Below, piece after piece: positions 10,810-28,997 of a DNA stretch of 64,000 nt (position 1 is the stretch's first letter; each line of letters opens with the position of its first letter). The notes under the pieces are model-generated. The model ran no database searches and was not told the DNA's origin. It worked only from the letters and a program-made list of their open reading frames with translations. A program made the position numbers and the translations under genes. Source of the stretch: Dactylonectria macrodidyma (lineage: Eukaryota; Ascomycota; Sordariomycetes; Hypocreales; Nectriaceae); the NCBI GenBank assembly GCA_020744425.1, contig JAGMUV010000005.1, positions 3,348,001 to 3,412,000 of the forward strand, in the 5' to 3' direction.

Positions 10810-11618
10810 ATGGACAGGTCTGAATTTATTTAAAAAGCCCATTCAGTGCATAGTCTGCCCTTCTAGAAGGTCATGTGTGGTTTTAGGATTTGTGAGGGAT
10901 GTTAGCGCCAGGAATTTGGGATAATTTGCAGGTTGCGACGAAACGTCATATGATTTAGCAGAACTTGCACCTTCTATCAGGATTTGCTTCCACAGCAGAA
11001 CCAAGATATTTTGTTCTTGTATTGGAATATGACATCATTCATATTATACTGAGCTGAAGTAATTGATGCAAGAGACCGTTGGATGTAAGTGAAGATAGGC
11101 TGCAAGCTGGTCAGGGTGTGGCGCACCACGGGATTAGCCTGGTCTGTAGCGCCACCGTCATTTGTGGCAAAAAATGACCCCTCTGCCCCCTCTCCCTTCA
11201 CCCCTCCAACGAAGCTAGAGCTAAGTACACACACAAAAAGGCAGCCGTGGTTTGTTATGACGCATTGTGTCTCTCCCGCCTGTTAGCCTAACTTTTGCTT
11301 TGATCCCGGTTCTTTGACCATCCCGTCCCGCCGCCACCCAAACGCTCTGCTTGCCGGCCTGCCTACGTATTAGACGGTGATACTGAAGGACCCTGGAATA
11401 ATTAATTCCCTTGTCGACCTTGCCTGGCAGACCCACTAATCTAGTCTATCTGTCAAGCATCATCGTCGTCTTCTTGTCGTCTCTTTGGATCCTCCCTCTT
11501 TACCCTTCCCTCCTACAACGCTCATGAACAGCGCTGCGATTGCTTGAGCGAAGCATACACACACACAATCCTTCCCACGAGCCAGCGACAGTCGCCCATC
11601 GCTCCTTTCCTCGCCAGG
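10810..11618. other. Intergenic, promoter of VID27
   Basis: No gene is seen. The first part is the likely 3' UTR of the prenylcysteine lyase gene. The C/T-rich stretch from about 11455 to 11610 (TCATCGTCGTC..., CTTCCCTCC) is typical of a promoter/leader upstream of the + strand gene that starts at 11619. Confidence 0.6.
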
Positions 11619-14352
11619 ATGTTCGTTCTCCGGAATGGTAAGTTCACATCCCCGCGTTTCCCCTCCATCTTTCATGTGAATCGCCCAACGCTCAGCGCCC
11701 GTCCCCCATTTTCCAAGGAAGGCGGCTGCCGCCACACAAAGGCTGCGCTGCTGCCTGATTGTTCTATTGTTCTCGCATCTACTGTTCCTCCTGTTTCTAC
11801 TATTCCTTTAACCCCTTCTCTCTTTATTCCACCTGTCTATTTTCGTACAACAACTCTGCCCCTCTGCTCCTCCGCCCCTCTACCTACAAAACCCTTTGGC
11901 TAACCCTCCTGTCCCCGCAGTCGGCAAACTCATATTCGGTTCAAGCACTCAGGAAGCACTGATTGAACTCCCTCAAGGCCAACTCTACCTCGTTCGACCT
12001 CTTTCGCCCAAGGGCTACTCCGAACTCATCTTCAAAGATTCCGCCATCCGCATCCGCCGCACCAACCAAGATTTCCAGTACCAGCTCGTCGTTCAGCGCG
12101 TTTTTGAGGAAGGCGAAGCTGAGCTTCTCGCCGAAGAAGAGGGTGACGACGCCGAAATCGACGCACTCGCATCCGAGAGAGACGAAAAGACCTTCTTGCT
12201 CGACGAAGCGCTACACTTCCGTGTCGAGATCAGGCAGGACGGCGATAAAGTCCTGGCCTGGAAAGATTTGAGCGGAGACACTGGCGACCTCTACCAATTT
12301 GTCTGCGACCCATCCGTTTCGTCGGCCCAAGTCCAGCAATTCGTAAGAGTATCACACGAGTGCCAGTACGAGCGCAAGTATCGAAAGCCACACACCACAG
12401 CCTCAGGTGTTGACCTCCAACACTTCGAATTCCACGAGGAAGACCCTATCCCACCTGCTAGCCCTCTCCACAGCCCTACTCTCGCCCGCTCTATCGAATC
12501 GGTCGACAATATGCTATCCAAAAAGACTACTGCTAACTCGGCCGCCAAGCGGGAGCCAGCCGCCGTTCTGGAGCAAGAGATCGAGGTGCCCGAACTGGCT
12601 GGGCCCGATGTGAATTCTCCTCCCGAAGCCATCGAGATCTACGCTGCCGTCACTGCCGAACTCCACGTTTTTGACCCTCAGCCTGGCCACTTCGTCCTAG
12701 TCGAAGATACCATCATCGCTACTGTTTCGGAGGTCGGAAAGTGGGAGTACTGGCTACAGATCGAGAGCACCGAAAAGGCCTGGCTTGGTGCTCCGGTCGT
12801 CGCTGACTTCAATCCTGTCTTCGACTTTGAATATCTGTCTTTCGTCTTCAACCATTTTAGCAGCGATGGTACTGCGAGATCATGGCTACTCCGCTTCAAG
12901 GATCAGCCAACTCTGGAGAAATTCCAGCAGGCCATTATGCAAGCCATCTGGGAGAAGTTGAACGAGACCAAGTGGGCCAAGATTCAGGAGAAGGAGCGAG
13001 AATACGTTCTTGATGCATTTGGAGACCTGACCATGGAAGACGCTCCTCTCGAGGACCTAGAGGAGGAGGAAGAAGAAGAAGAGGAGGGGGAGGAGGAGGA
13101 GGAGGAGGAGCTGGAGGATGATCGTGCGCGGGAAGAGCAGTACGACACCGATGAGGAGGAAGACAGCACTTTCCCCAAGAATGCCGACGGCGAGGTGAAC
13201 TCCCAGCTCGCTGTTGGCTACAAGCACGATCGATCCTTCGTTGTTCGTGGGTCCAAGATCGGTGTCTTTAAGCATACCGAGAATAACCGTCTTGAGTTTG
13301 CCGCCAACATTTCGAAGGTTACCACACCAAATGGAAAGCTCATGAATCCCAAGAAGGTTATGCTGCATAGTGAGGATCGTGACCTCATTCTCCAGAATGA
13401 GATCGACCCAAACAAGCTGTACCGCATGGATCTCGAATACGGCAAAGTTGTTGACGAGTGGAAGATTCATGATGATATTCCCGTTGTTACCTTTGCCCCC
13501 GAGAACAAGTTCGCCCAAATGACATCTGAGCAGACCTTCTTGGGTGTTTCTAACAATGCCCTCTACCGAATTGACCCTCGTCTGTCTGGCCAAAAGCTCG
13601 TCGACTCGGACATGAAGCAGTACGCTTCCAAGAACGACTTCTCGGCTCTTGCCACAACGGACAAGGGTTACATCGCCGTCGCCAGCAACAAGGGAGACAT
13701 CCGTCTCTTCGACCGTCTTGGCATTCGAGCCAAGTCCCAACTTCCAGCCCTTGGAGACCCCATCACTGGCATGGACGTCTCTGCCGATGGTCGCTGGATC
13801 TTGGGCACTACTCGCAATTACATCCTTCTCGTTGATGCTCAGCAAAAGTCCGGCAAAAACGAAGGCAAACTTGGTTTTGAGAAGGGATTCGCAGCTGACT
13901 CAAAGCCTCACCCTCGTCGTCTGGCGCTTACACCCGAGCACGTGGCTCAGTTCTACCATGAGACTGGCAAGACCGTCTCTTTCACGCCTGCCAAGTTCAA
14001 CACCGGAGCTGGAGCTGAGGAGACGAGCATCATTACTGCTACTGGACCTTACATCATTGAGTGGAATCTGAAGAGAATCCTCAGGGGTATGAAGGCGCCA
14101 TATAAAATCAAGAGATACGAGGAGGAAGTCAAGGCGGACGATTTCAAGTTTGGCTCAGACAAGAACGTCATCGTGGCGCTGCCCAATGAGGTCAACATGG
14201 TTGCCAAACAGAGCCTGCGGAAACCTACTCGGGAGAGCATCATTGGCGACATTCGCCTTAGTGGTGGTCGCAGGTCATCAGGAAGGATTGGACATCAGGA
14301 CAGCGGGCGGTACAAGCTAGGAAAGGACGACATCGTCAACTCGCCTTACTAA
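11619..14352 (+). CDS. vid27: VID27 family protein (vacuolar import and degradation)
   Basis: Homologue of yeast Vid27, a cytoplasmic/nuclear WD-like protein linked to vacuolar import and degradation of gluconeogenic enzymes; its molecular function is poorly known. The first exon encodes only MFVLRN plus one base (11619-11637). After a 283-nt intron (11638-11920) the rest lies in one exon, giving 816 aa. The short first exon is supported because MFVLRNVGKLIFGSS joins in phase and fits the conserved N-terminus. The N-terminal VID27 domain (IELPQGQLYLVRP, SPKGYSELIF) is followed by a PH-like middle part, an acidic run of Glu at about 13050-13125 (roughly residues 383-408), and the C-terminal WD-like VID27 domain (SFVVRGSKIGVFK, GDIRLFDRLG, ALGDPITGMDVSADGRWIL). 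Confidence 0.9.
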
Positions 14353-15092
14353 GTGTCGCGTGATGCAGTGCGGCGAGTACATGTGTGATCTGGGAAATTG
14401 AGCGTTATCGAGAGAAATACCAGGGGCTTCATATACCATGACGCTCAACCGATAGGGAGTTTGGCGGGCTTTGTATTTCATTTTGCTACAGATGATGTGG
14501 GGAAACAATCTTGTTCTTGCTTAGGTAGATAGGTAGATACCAGCTGCGAAGGAACGTTCGTTGTGAAGTTTGGACGTTACTTCTTTATGGAACTTCATTT
14601 CCCATCAATTTCGCTCGCCATATTCTTCTCTTGCGACTGCCTCTGCGTAGCTCTTCCTCACCCTACAATGTCTGTGGTCGCCTTTTCAACTGTCCAAAGG
14701 AAAGCATGGTATAGGCTGTTTGTTGTAGTGTGATTATGTAGGAAGTTTGCGTGATGCTATAAACCCTTTTATCTATTTGTATGACCCTCACGGCACAGAC
14801 TTGTCCAAAGAGAAGTCCTAAAATCATTTGACCTGAGGATGGATGGGCACAGAGTAGCTTTGGCGCGAACATTACGAGTCACAATCCACACCATTGAAGC
14901 CATTTCGCATGTGCGTAACATGATGGAGAGCAGGTGATGTGCAAATGCGACGGTGCGATTGTAACTTTAGAAGGCAATATCGAAATATCCAGACCATGAC
15001 CGCTATAACCTCATCTCGTGAACTCGTCTCTTTCATATCTATGTGCCTGCTGGAGAGGCCCATTGAGAGTGCCCTTAATACCGATGTGCGGG
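14353..15092. other. Convergent intergenic space VID27/TPS1
   Basis: 740 bp between two convergent genes, holding their 3' UTRs. Short open frames have no similarity. I see no RNA gene or repeat. Confidence 0.6.
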
Positions 15093-16760
15093 CTAGGCAT
15101 CGCTAGGTTTCGTCTCCTCGGGTTCCTCGGTCTGGCCAATACCCAGCACATTCTCTGCCCTCTTCCCGACAGCTTGAGTTGCATTCTGCACCTTCTGACC
15201 CAAGGCTACGACGGCGCCAGACACGTTGCGGAGGGTCTTAGATTGCGCGGTGTCTGCACTCAGACGGGTCATCTCAGCAACAAAGCTAGCTCCCCACCAG
15301 GCGCTGGTGTACTTGAAGACATAGCGTTCAAGCTTCTTGTAGTTGGCTTCACGCTGCTCGGGGCTCATGGTGACGGCGTCGTGTAGAGCATTCGCGAGTT
15401 CTTCGGTGTTCCAGGGATTGACAATGAGACTGCCGTTGAGGGACTGGGCAGCACCCGTGAATTCACTGAGAATCATGACTCCATGATTATCGCGTTGAGT
15501 AGCGATATACTCATAGGAAACAAGATTCATGCCATCACGTGTCGAGGACACCAGGCAAACATCCGAGACCGCATACAAGGCAGTCAGCTCGTCGAAAGAA
15601 ACCGATTGATGGAGGAAGTGAATCGGCATGAACTCGATGGTACCAAACTTTCCGTTGATACGTCCGACCAGTTCGTTGACGACAGCACGGAGATTTTGGT
15701 ATTCTTCCACATCTTGTCTTGATGGAACAGCCACCTGAACAAGGACAATCTTGCCGATCCACTCGGGGTGCTCGGTCAGGAAAACCTCGAGAGCATGCAG
15801 CTTCTGGGGAACGCCCTTGATGTAATCAAGACGGTCAACGCCAACAACAAGCTTGACGCCCTCAAATTTGCGACTGAGGGCGGCAATACGCTCTTGAACC
15901 TTGGGCTTCTGGAGGCCCTCAACAAATTTTTCGGGGTCAATCCCGATGGGAAAGGCACCAACGGTCACGAATCGACCGTTCCAGTCAACCCCGTTGGGAG
16001 TCGTAGGTGTTTCAAGGATACGAGAACAACTGCTAAGGAAGTGGCGGGCGTAGTCGTAGGTGTGGAAGCCAATGAGATCGCAGTCCAGGAGGCCTGTTAG
16101 GAGAGGCTCTCGGACTGGCAAGATACGGTAGATTTCGCTGCTAGGAAATGGTGTATGCAAGAAGAAGCCAATCTTTACATTCTTCTTTGTGTTGCCTATC
16201 TCTTCGCGGAGCATCTGAGGTAGAAGCATCAGGTGATAGTCGTGAACCCAGATCAAGTCGCCATCCTGAACATCCTTGATAACGGTTTTGGCGAAGAGGC
16301 GGTTGACCTCTTGGTATGCGGCCCAAGCAGACTCGTCGAAAGTAATCTCGCCGGGATGATAATGGAAAAGAGGCCAGAGGATAGAGTCTGTACAGATATA
16401 TTAGTTACGACGCATGTCCATATCTCGGCGTGTCCGGTGGCGCGACTTACTCGAAAAACCGTTGTAATGGCGATCAGCAAGTTCGTCATCGATAAAAACG
16501 GGATGAGCGCCGTACTCGTCCTTGAGGCGCTGCTTCATTCCCTCGACCTCGTTCTCAGGGACCTCCAGGCCAGGCCAACCGTACCATTGGAAGCTGGTGG
16601 TCTTGCTCAGGCCACTCAGGCCAGTGACGAGACCACCAGATGACATGGAAAAGCTGTAGCTGCCATCGTCGGAGCGCTTGATGGTGATGGGCAGTCGGTT
16701 GGAGAGAAGCAGCAGGCGGCCTGGGACGGCCTGGTCGCCTTGGTTGACGGTACCGGGCAT
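15093..16760 (-). CDS. tps1: Alpha,alpha-trehalose-phosphate synthase (UDP-forming), TPS1
   Basis: Transfers glucose from UDP-glucose to glucose-6-phosphate to form trehalose-6-phosphate, the first step of trehalose synthesis in the cytosol. It also affects control of glycolysis and stress tolerance. Two exons on the minus strand, 16760-16451 and 16387-15093, are separated by a 63-nt intron (GTAAGT...CTGTACAG). The join gives HYNGFSNSILWPLFHYHPG exactly as in the GT20 family. Length is 534 aa, close to other filamentous-fungal Tps1. Visible motifs: LLLSNRLPIT near the N-terminus, HDYHLM at about 152-157, GVDRLDYIKG with Arg289 and Lys295 for phosphate binding, and DGMNLVSYEY near the donor site. 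There is no phosphatase domain, so this is the synthase subunit and not Tps2. The Ala/Lys-rich C-terminal tail is poorly conserved. Confidence 0.96.
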
Positions 16761-16862
16761 GTTGAGGAAGCGAGTGCGAGTACTGTGTGTCTCCTGAAGG
16801 ATCGAGTCGATTCGGATAGCCCGCGGCCGTAAAGGATCGAAAGACGAAGAGTCGGAGAAAGG

Positions 16863-17668
16863 AGGGGGCTCGAGACAGAGCTACCGTAATGTTCGTAGTC
16901 CGTGGAGGGGCAAGGAGCTGGCCTGGAGCTGGCCTGAGTGGGATAAGGTGGGAGTTGGCAGGGGATGGATCGCCTGTAGCGCCCCAACAGTGGAGTTAGC
17001 GTACGGAGCTTTAGGTCCTCCTTGGCAACCACAGCGATGACGCTACTGCGGGAGGTTTATCAGACGATTGCGAGCGATTGTGAAGGGCGGGCGTCTAAGA
17101 GAACTCAAGGGCTGTGTTGTCGGGGATGAGTGTTGACGAAGGCTTGCGGGAATTGAGAAAGAGAGAGAGAGAGGCAGGTTGGTGCAAGACCTCTGCGGAG
17201 AGTTTTTGAGGGAAGGAATCGAGTGACGAAAACGGCTTGGAGGAGCAGCAAGGGAGGGGCAGTTATAAAAAGGAACGCGATGACAAGAGCGGGACGGATT
17301 GGGAGAAGGAGGGGCAGGCGGTACCTCTTAACACATGCCTTTTTTTTTGTACAGTACAGTAGCGTACAACCGACTCGCCGGCTTGGGATTTGGTACCAGA
17401 TTACGATAGAAATGACGATTCGTCGACGCTTTGAACAAGCAGGTACGAAAAGCAGGATGTGAAAATTTGCTTCCATCGAGCGGCGAACTCACGTAGTCAG
17501 ACGGGATGCCACGTGAAGCGCGCATCGTTGGCCTTCATTATTACCGCAAATTCATCCAGAGCTTCGAGCTTCCGCCCTTCTGTCGCTCCCGGGGCGGGTA
17601 TCACTTCATGGCAGAGTAGCATTTAGCTGCTCGAGACCGGCCCGTTTTCTCCAAGCAGACGGGAGGGG
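16863..17668. promoter_or_regulatory. Cluster of five STRE-like AGGGG elements upstream of TPS1
   Basis: AGGGG at 16863-16867, 16906-16910, 17255-17259, 17310-17314 and 17664-17668, all in the 0.9 kb upstream of the TPS1 start. CCCCT/AGGGG is the stress-response element of yeast trehalose genes. Pentamers are common, so only the clustering is suggestive. Confidence 0.4.
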
Positions 17669-18774
17669 TTGGTTGCAGCCCAAGTACAAGTACCTCGCAC
17701 CACCCACCAAGCCATGAGGTGTTAGCCTTGGAAGTATCACCAAACCTGAGTCCATGATATCATGCACCTGTCACTTGCCCACGGGGTACTGACCTGTGGG
17801 CACCAGTGGTTTGCCGTTTTCGATCCAGCAAGCTTGCAAGCGAGGTCAATCTACAAACCTGGTGTCTCCACTTTGCTGCATCTATCCGTTTCTTACGCAC
17901 AGCTTTCCCGCATAGCCATGGCCGCACCGGAGTTGCTCCCGGGAATTGAGGGTGAAGCCGGCTTCTTGTTAGATTGCTAGTTCTCCAAGGAATATTGCAC
18001 CGTAATGAGACAAATACCTGCACAAGTACATATCCATCGTGAAGGCTGCTTGCTAAAATACCTATGTGGTTGGGCGTAAATGCACGCAACCACCCAGCCA
18101 ATCTAGCTCCAGAACAAGACCCGGCATCAGGCTGTTAGGCTCAGAAGTGATTATTGCTATCGCATGTAACTGCCTTGCCGCCGAAATACTTCCGCATGAA
18201 TTCCACCTTTATTTAAACGCAACAAGTCGGGATCGTTCTCCAGTCGCAATTGTTGACGCAGGTAGACACCCTTGCACCTACACAGATCTCCCAAGGCATG
18301 TAGCCTTTTTCATAGTCACAATACTCGCAGCATCAGCCACGAAGCCACGAAGCCATAACAAGCACCAATTTTCTCCAGTCCAGTGATTATTTCAGTTTAG
18401 CCCTATGGAATATGTAATTCGTTGTGATGCGAGTCTTAGGGTGCTTAGAACACAAGAACACAAGAACAAAGGCTCTGTCACATCAACCTAGGATACCTAC
18501 TTAGGTACATAAAACTGTACCTAACTCAGGTACCAAGCAAGCACCAACTTCTTTCACGTTTGAATGCCAAACCTTAGGCCACCAAATGAGCGATCAATGA
18601 ATTGGAACCTTAGGGGTATATCTACGTAATTCAGTATCTAAGTAGCTACTAAATTTTACGGCCTTCAGTTTTGTATCTTCTCTTTATTTTTCTTCCACTC
18701 ACTTTACTCAGTCCGTCCCTGTCGTTTCCATAGCACTTAAACGCCATGCGACAAGCAGGGTGCCGATAGCCTTA

Positions 18775-18788
18775 TCTTATCGATAAGA
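18775..18788. promoter_or_regulatory. Overlapping inverted GATA sites upstream of RRP6
   Basis: Perfect 14-bp palindrome TCTTATCGATAAGA, 101-114 bp before the RRP6 start. It contains CTTATC and GATAAG in inverted orientation, the core recognised by fungal GATA zinc-finger factors (nitrogen, iron and light regulators). No direct evidence of use. Confidence 0.5.
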
Positions 18789-18888
18789 CATTCAACATCG
18801 TTTTCTCGGGCAATTTTTCGAGCAGTTGAGACGCATCGCGACCTTCATCACTCGAGACCTCGTTCGCGCGCGATCGCCCTTCGCCATC

Positions 18889-21548
18889 ATGGAGCCATCG
18901 CAAGACTTCAACTCGCTCCAGGAGAGCATCCAGAAGGCGCTTGTCTCTACCGTGAAGACCGTCAATCGTATTGCCGCTGAGGATCTTAGCTTCCAGCGCA
19001 CCGTTAACCCTGAAGTTGGTCAACAACTCGACGATAGGTCGGCGCGACTCCTCGAACTCTCCACACGTCTACTCCAGTCCGCGGGTAGGGCCTGCAACAT
19101 CAAGGCGCCTAAGATCGAAGATGCAGAGGATATCGAGATGAACTGGAGGGGAGTCGTCGACGTGGTAGACTCCGTCCTCGAAAAAGCCGACACGGCCATG
19201 GACGAGTATACTGGACTGGTCAAGAGAAAGGAACCTCCCGCGACAGACTCCGTAAGCCTGATACTATTGCATACTAGTCTTACTGCCACTAACGATTACC
19301 AGGCTACGAAACCCAAGAAAGCTAAGTCAACAGCCAAGGTTATTCGAAATGCGAACATCTCCAAACCGCAAGTCCTGTTCGAGCATCCGCCCGATAATTT
19401 CCCTTCTACCCCATGGAAGCCGATTCTCACTTCGAAACCACATGCCAAGGAAGCTCTGGAAGATAGCCTTGTCACAGTTCCCAACGAGACTGGCACACTG
19501 CAGTACGATACACCATCACCTAGAAACCATTAACAAGTGAGACTGGTCGCTAACCAACACTACTCCATTAGATTCAAACATCCTTACGAGACCGAAATTT
19601 CGCGCATGGAATACCCCAAAACGGTCTACCAGACAAACGAGCCCATCATGTACCAGCCAGTGGAAACAACACAAGCAACTTGGGTTGACACATACGAGGG
19701 CGTACTCAAAATGCTTGATGAACTGAAAAAGGCAAAAGAGATTGCTGTAGATCTGGAGCACCACGACTACCGTACCTACGTTGGACTCGTTTCCCTGATG
19801 CAAGTCAGCACGCGCGATAAAGACTGGATCGTCGACACCTTGCAGCCCTGGCGACACAAGCTCGAGGTGCTCAACGAGGTCTTCGCCGACCCAAACATTG
19901 TCAAGGTCAGTTCGAACAACAAATATTGTAGCTTTCAAGCGCTAATTCTAGCTAGGTCTTCCACGGCGCATACATGGACATGGTGTGGTTGCAACGAGAT
20001 CTTGGTCTCTATGTGAATGGACTTTTCGACACATTCTTCGCCTGCGAGCTGCTCTACTCCGGAAGAAGCCTGGCATTCCTGCTGTCGAAATTTGTCGATT
20101 TCGACGCAGACAAGCAATATCAACTTGCAGATTGGAGAATTCGGTATGTATTTCACTACCAAATGGAGTACCAGATCAATTAACTAATTATTCTCAGACC
20201 TATTCCGGAAGAAATGCTGTATTATGCTCGATCCGACACGCACTATCTTCTCTACATCTATGACCGAGTACGCAACGATCTCGTCGCCGCATCAGACGCA
20301 GCGAACAAGGAGACGAATTTGATCGAGCGTGCCCTTCAACGATCGAGAGAACTTTCGCTTTCCCGCCACGAAAACCCAGGCTACAATGAAGAAACTGGCG
20401 AAGGATCTCGAGGCTGGTACGGATATGTCTTCAAGAACTCCCACCTGGCCTTCGACCACGATCAATTTGCTCTCTTCAAGGCACTCTGGAAATGGCGAGA
20501 TGACACTGCGAGAGATGAGGATGAGAGCCCCAACTACGTCCTCGCTACTCACACCATTGCTGATATTGCACGTGTCAACCCACCGGATGCCAAGGCACTC
20601 CACAGTCTACTACCGTTGAGCGCATCCCTGGCGAGGCCACGATTCAACCAGATCTGGGACCGGATCAAAGAGGCGAAAGCACAGGGAGGGCCTAGTTTGC
20701 TTCATTTCTTCACATCAATGGCACCGGATTCGGTCCGAAAAAACGGTCAGCCCAGAGTGGCCAAACCTATCACCAAGTTGCCCGACCTTGATGGAGAGGT
20801 TACGGTCAGCAGACTGACCCGGTCACAGTTATTTGGAGATATGCCAATCAGTACTCGCTGGGAGGAGACCCCGAAGGCTTCCGAAAATCAAGATGATACT
20901 ATTCCATTTCCTTGGCAGCGATTCGTCCAGGAGGGCGCGTCTGCGAGCGACATTCAACACGATAAACCCACCTCAGAGGCATCCGGCGCAGAGCCAGAAG
21001 CCGCTATGGCGGGGACTCCAGTTGGCAATCATGAAGACGAGGAACTTCTGGATACGGAATTTACGCTGAAGAGAGGACAAAAGCGGAAGTCGGAAGCCGT
21101 GGAGGATTCCAGCACAAGCGCAGAAGAGTCAACCGCGGACAGTGATGAGGATATGCAAGCGGACAACGGCGTCATCTCGATCGTGGACCAACCCCGCAAG
21201 AAGGGCAAAAAGGAGCGCCGGAAGGAGCGGAAGGCTCAGGGCAAGGGAGTTGACGAGGAAATGGTTAAGCGACAAGAGGCTAAAAAGGCACGCAAGCTAC
21301 GGCAGCAGGAGAAGAAGCTCAAACGACAAGAGGAGAAGGAGCAGAAGAAGTATGAGGCGGTGCCGTTTGACTACAGCAAAGCTAGCTCAGTGATGCACGC
21401 AAAACGAGAGGCCAATGCAGGCGAGACAGAAGGAAAGGGAAAGAAGAAGGTGTTTGACCCCTACTCCAAGTCTGCGGAATCCGCGGTCAAGGGGGCCCGA
21501 AAGGCGCCGCCAGTCAGGGGAGAACGCAGCGCAACCTTTCGGAAGTGA
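18889..21548 (+). CDS. rrp6: Exosome-associated 3'-5' exoribonuclease RRP6 (EXOSC10)
   Basis: Nuclear exosome nuclease that trims and degrades rRNA precursors, snoRNAs and aberrant transcripts. Five exons: 18889-19251, 19303-19502, 19572-19905, 19956-20143 and 20198-21548, with introns of 51, 69, 50 and 54 nt, giving 811 aa. Domains: an N-terminal PMC2NT region (residues about 10-110) that binds Rrp47; a DEDD-Y exonuclease core with [12 protein letters not shown] (Asp248, Glu250), [13 protein letters not shown] (Asp307) and YYARSDTHY (Tyr371, Asp375); an HRDC domain around [13 protein letters not shown]; and a long Lys/Arg-rich C-terminal tail typical of the nuclear protein. The donor at 19503 was chosen because it avoids the downstream in-frame TAA and gives the family sequence [10 protein letters not shown]. 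Intron 1 has no stop and is a multiple of three, so its retention would only insert 17 residues. Confidence 0.94.

Positions 21549-28997
<7,449 letters not shown>

Larger units (their letters stand above)
16761..18888. promoter_or_regulatory. Divergent promoter region of TPS1 (-) and RRP6 (+)
   Basis: 2.1 kb without a supported gene. The TPS1 side carries five AGGGG pentamers (16863, 16906, 17255, 17310, 17664), which read as stress-response (STRE, Msn2/4-type) elements, and a TATA box readable on the minus strand at 17264-17270. The RRP6 side carries AGGTACC/TACCTA-type repeats (about 18490-18535) and a GATA palindrome (18775-18788). Motif matches are seen; their function is inferred from yeast trehalose-gene promoters. 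Confidence 0.5.

Noticed and set aside
13057..13845. 262-codon frame antisense to VID27
   Set aside because: Shadow of the VID27 coding exon, including its Glu-rich tract read as Leu.
19503..19571. Alternative RRP6 intron starting at GTGAGA (19537)
   Set aside because: It would leave an in-frame TAA (about 19531) in the exon. The GTACGA donor at 19503 keeps phase and yields the family sequence [10 protein letters not shown].
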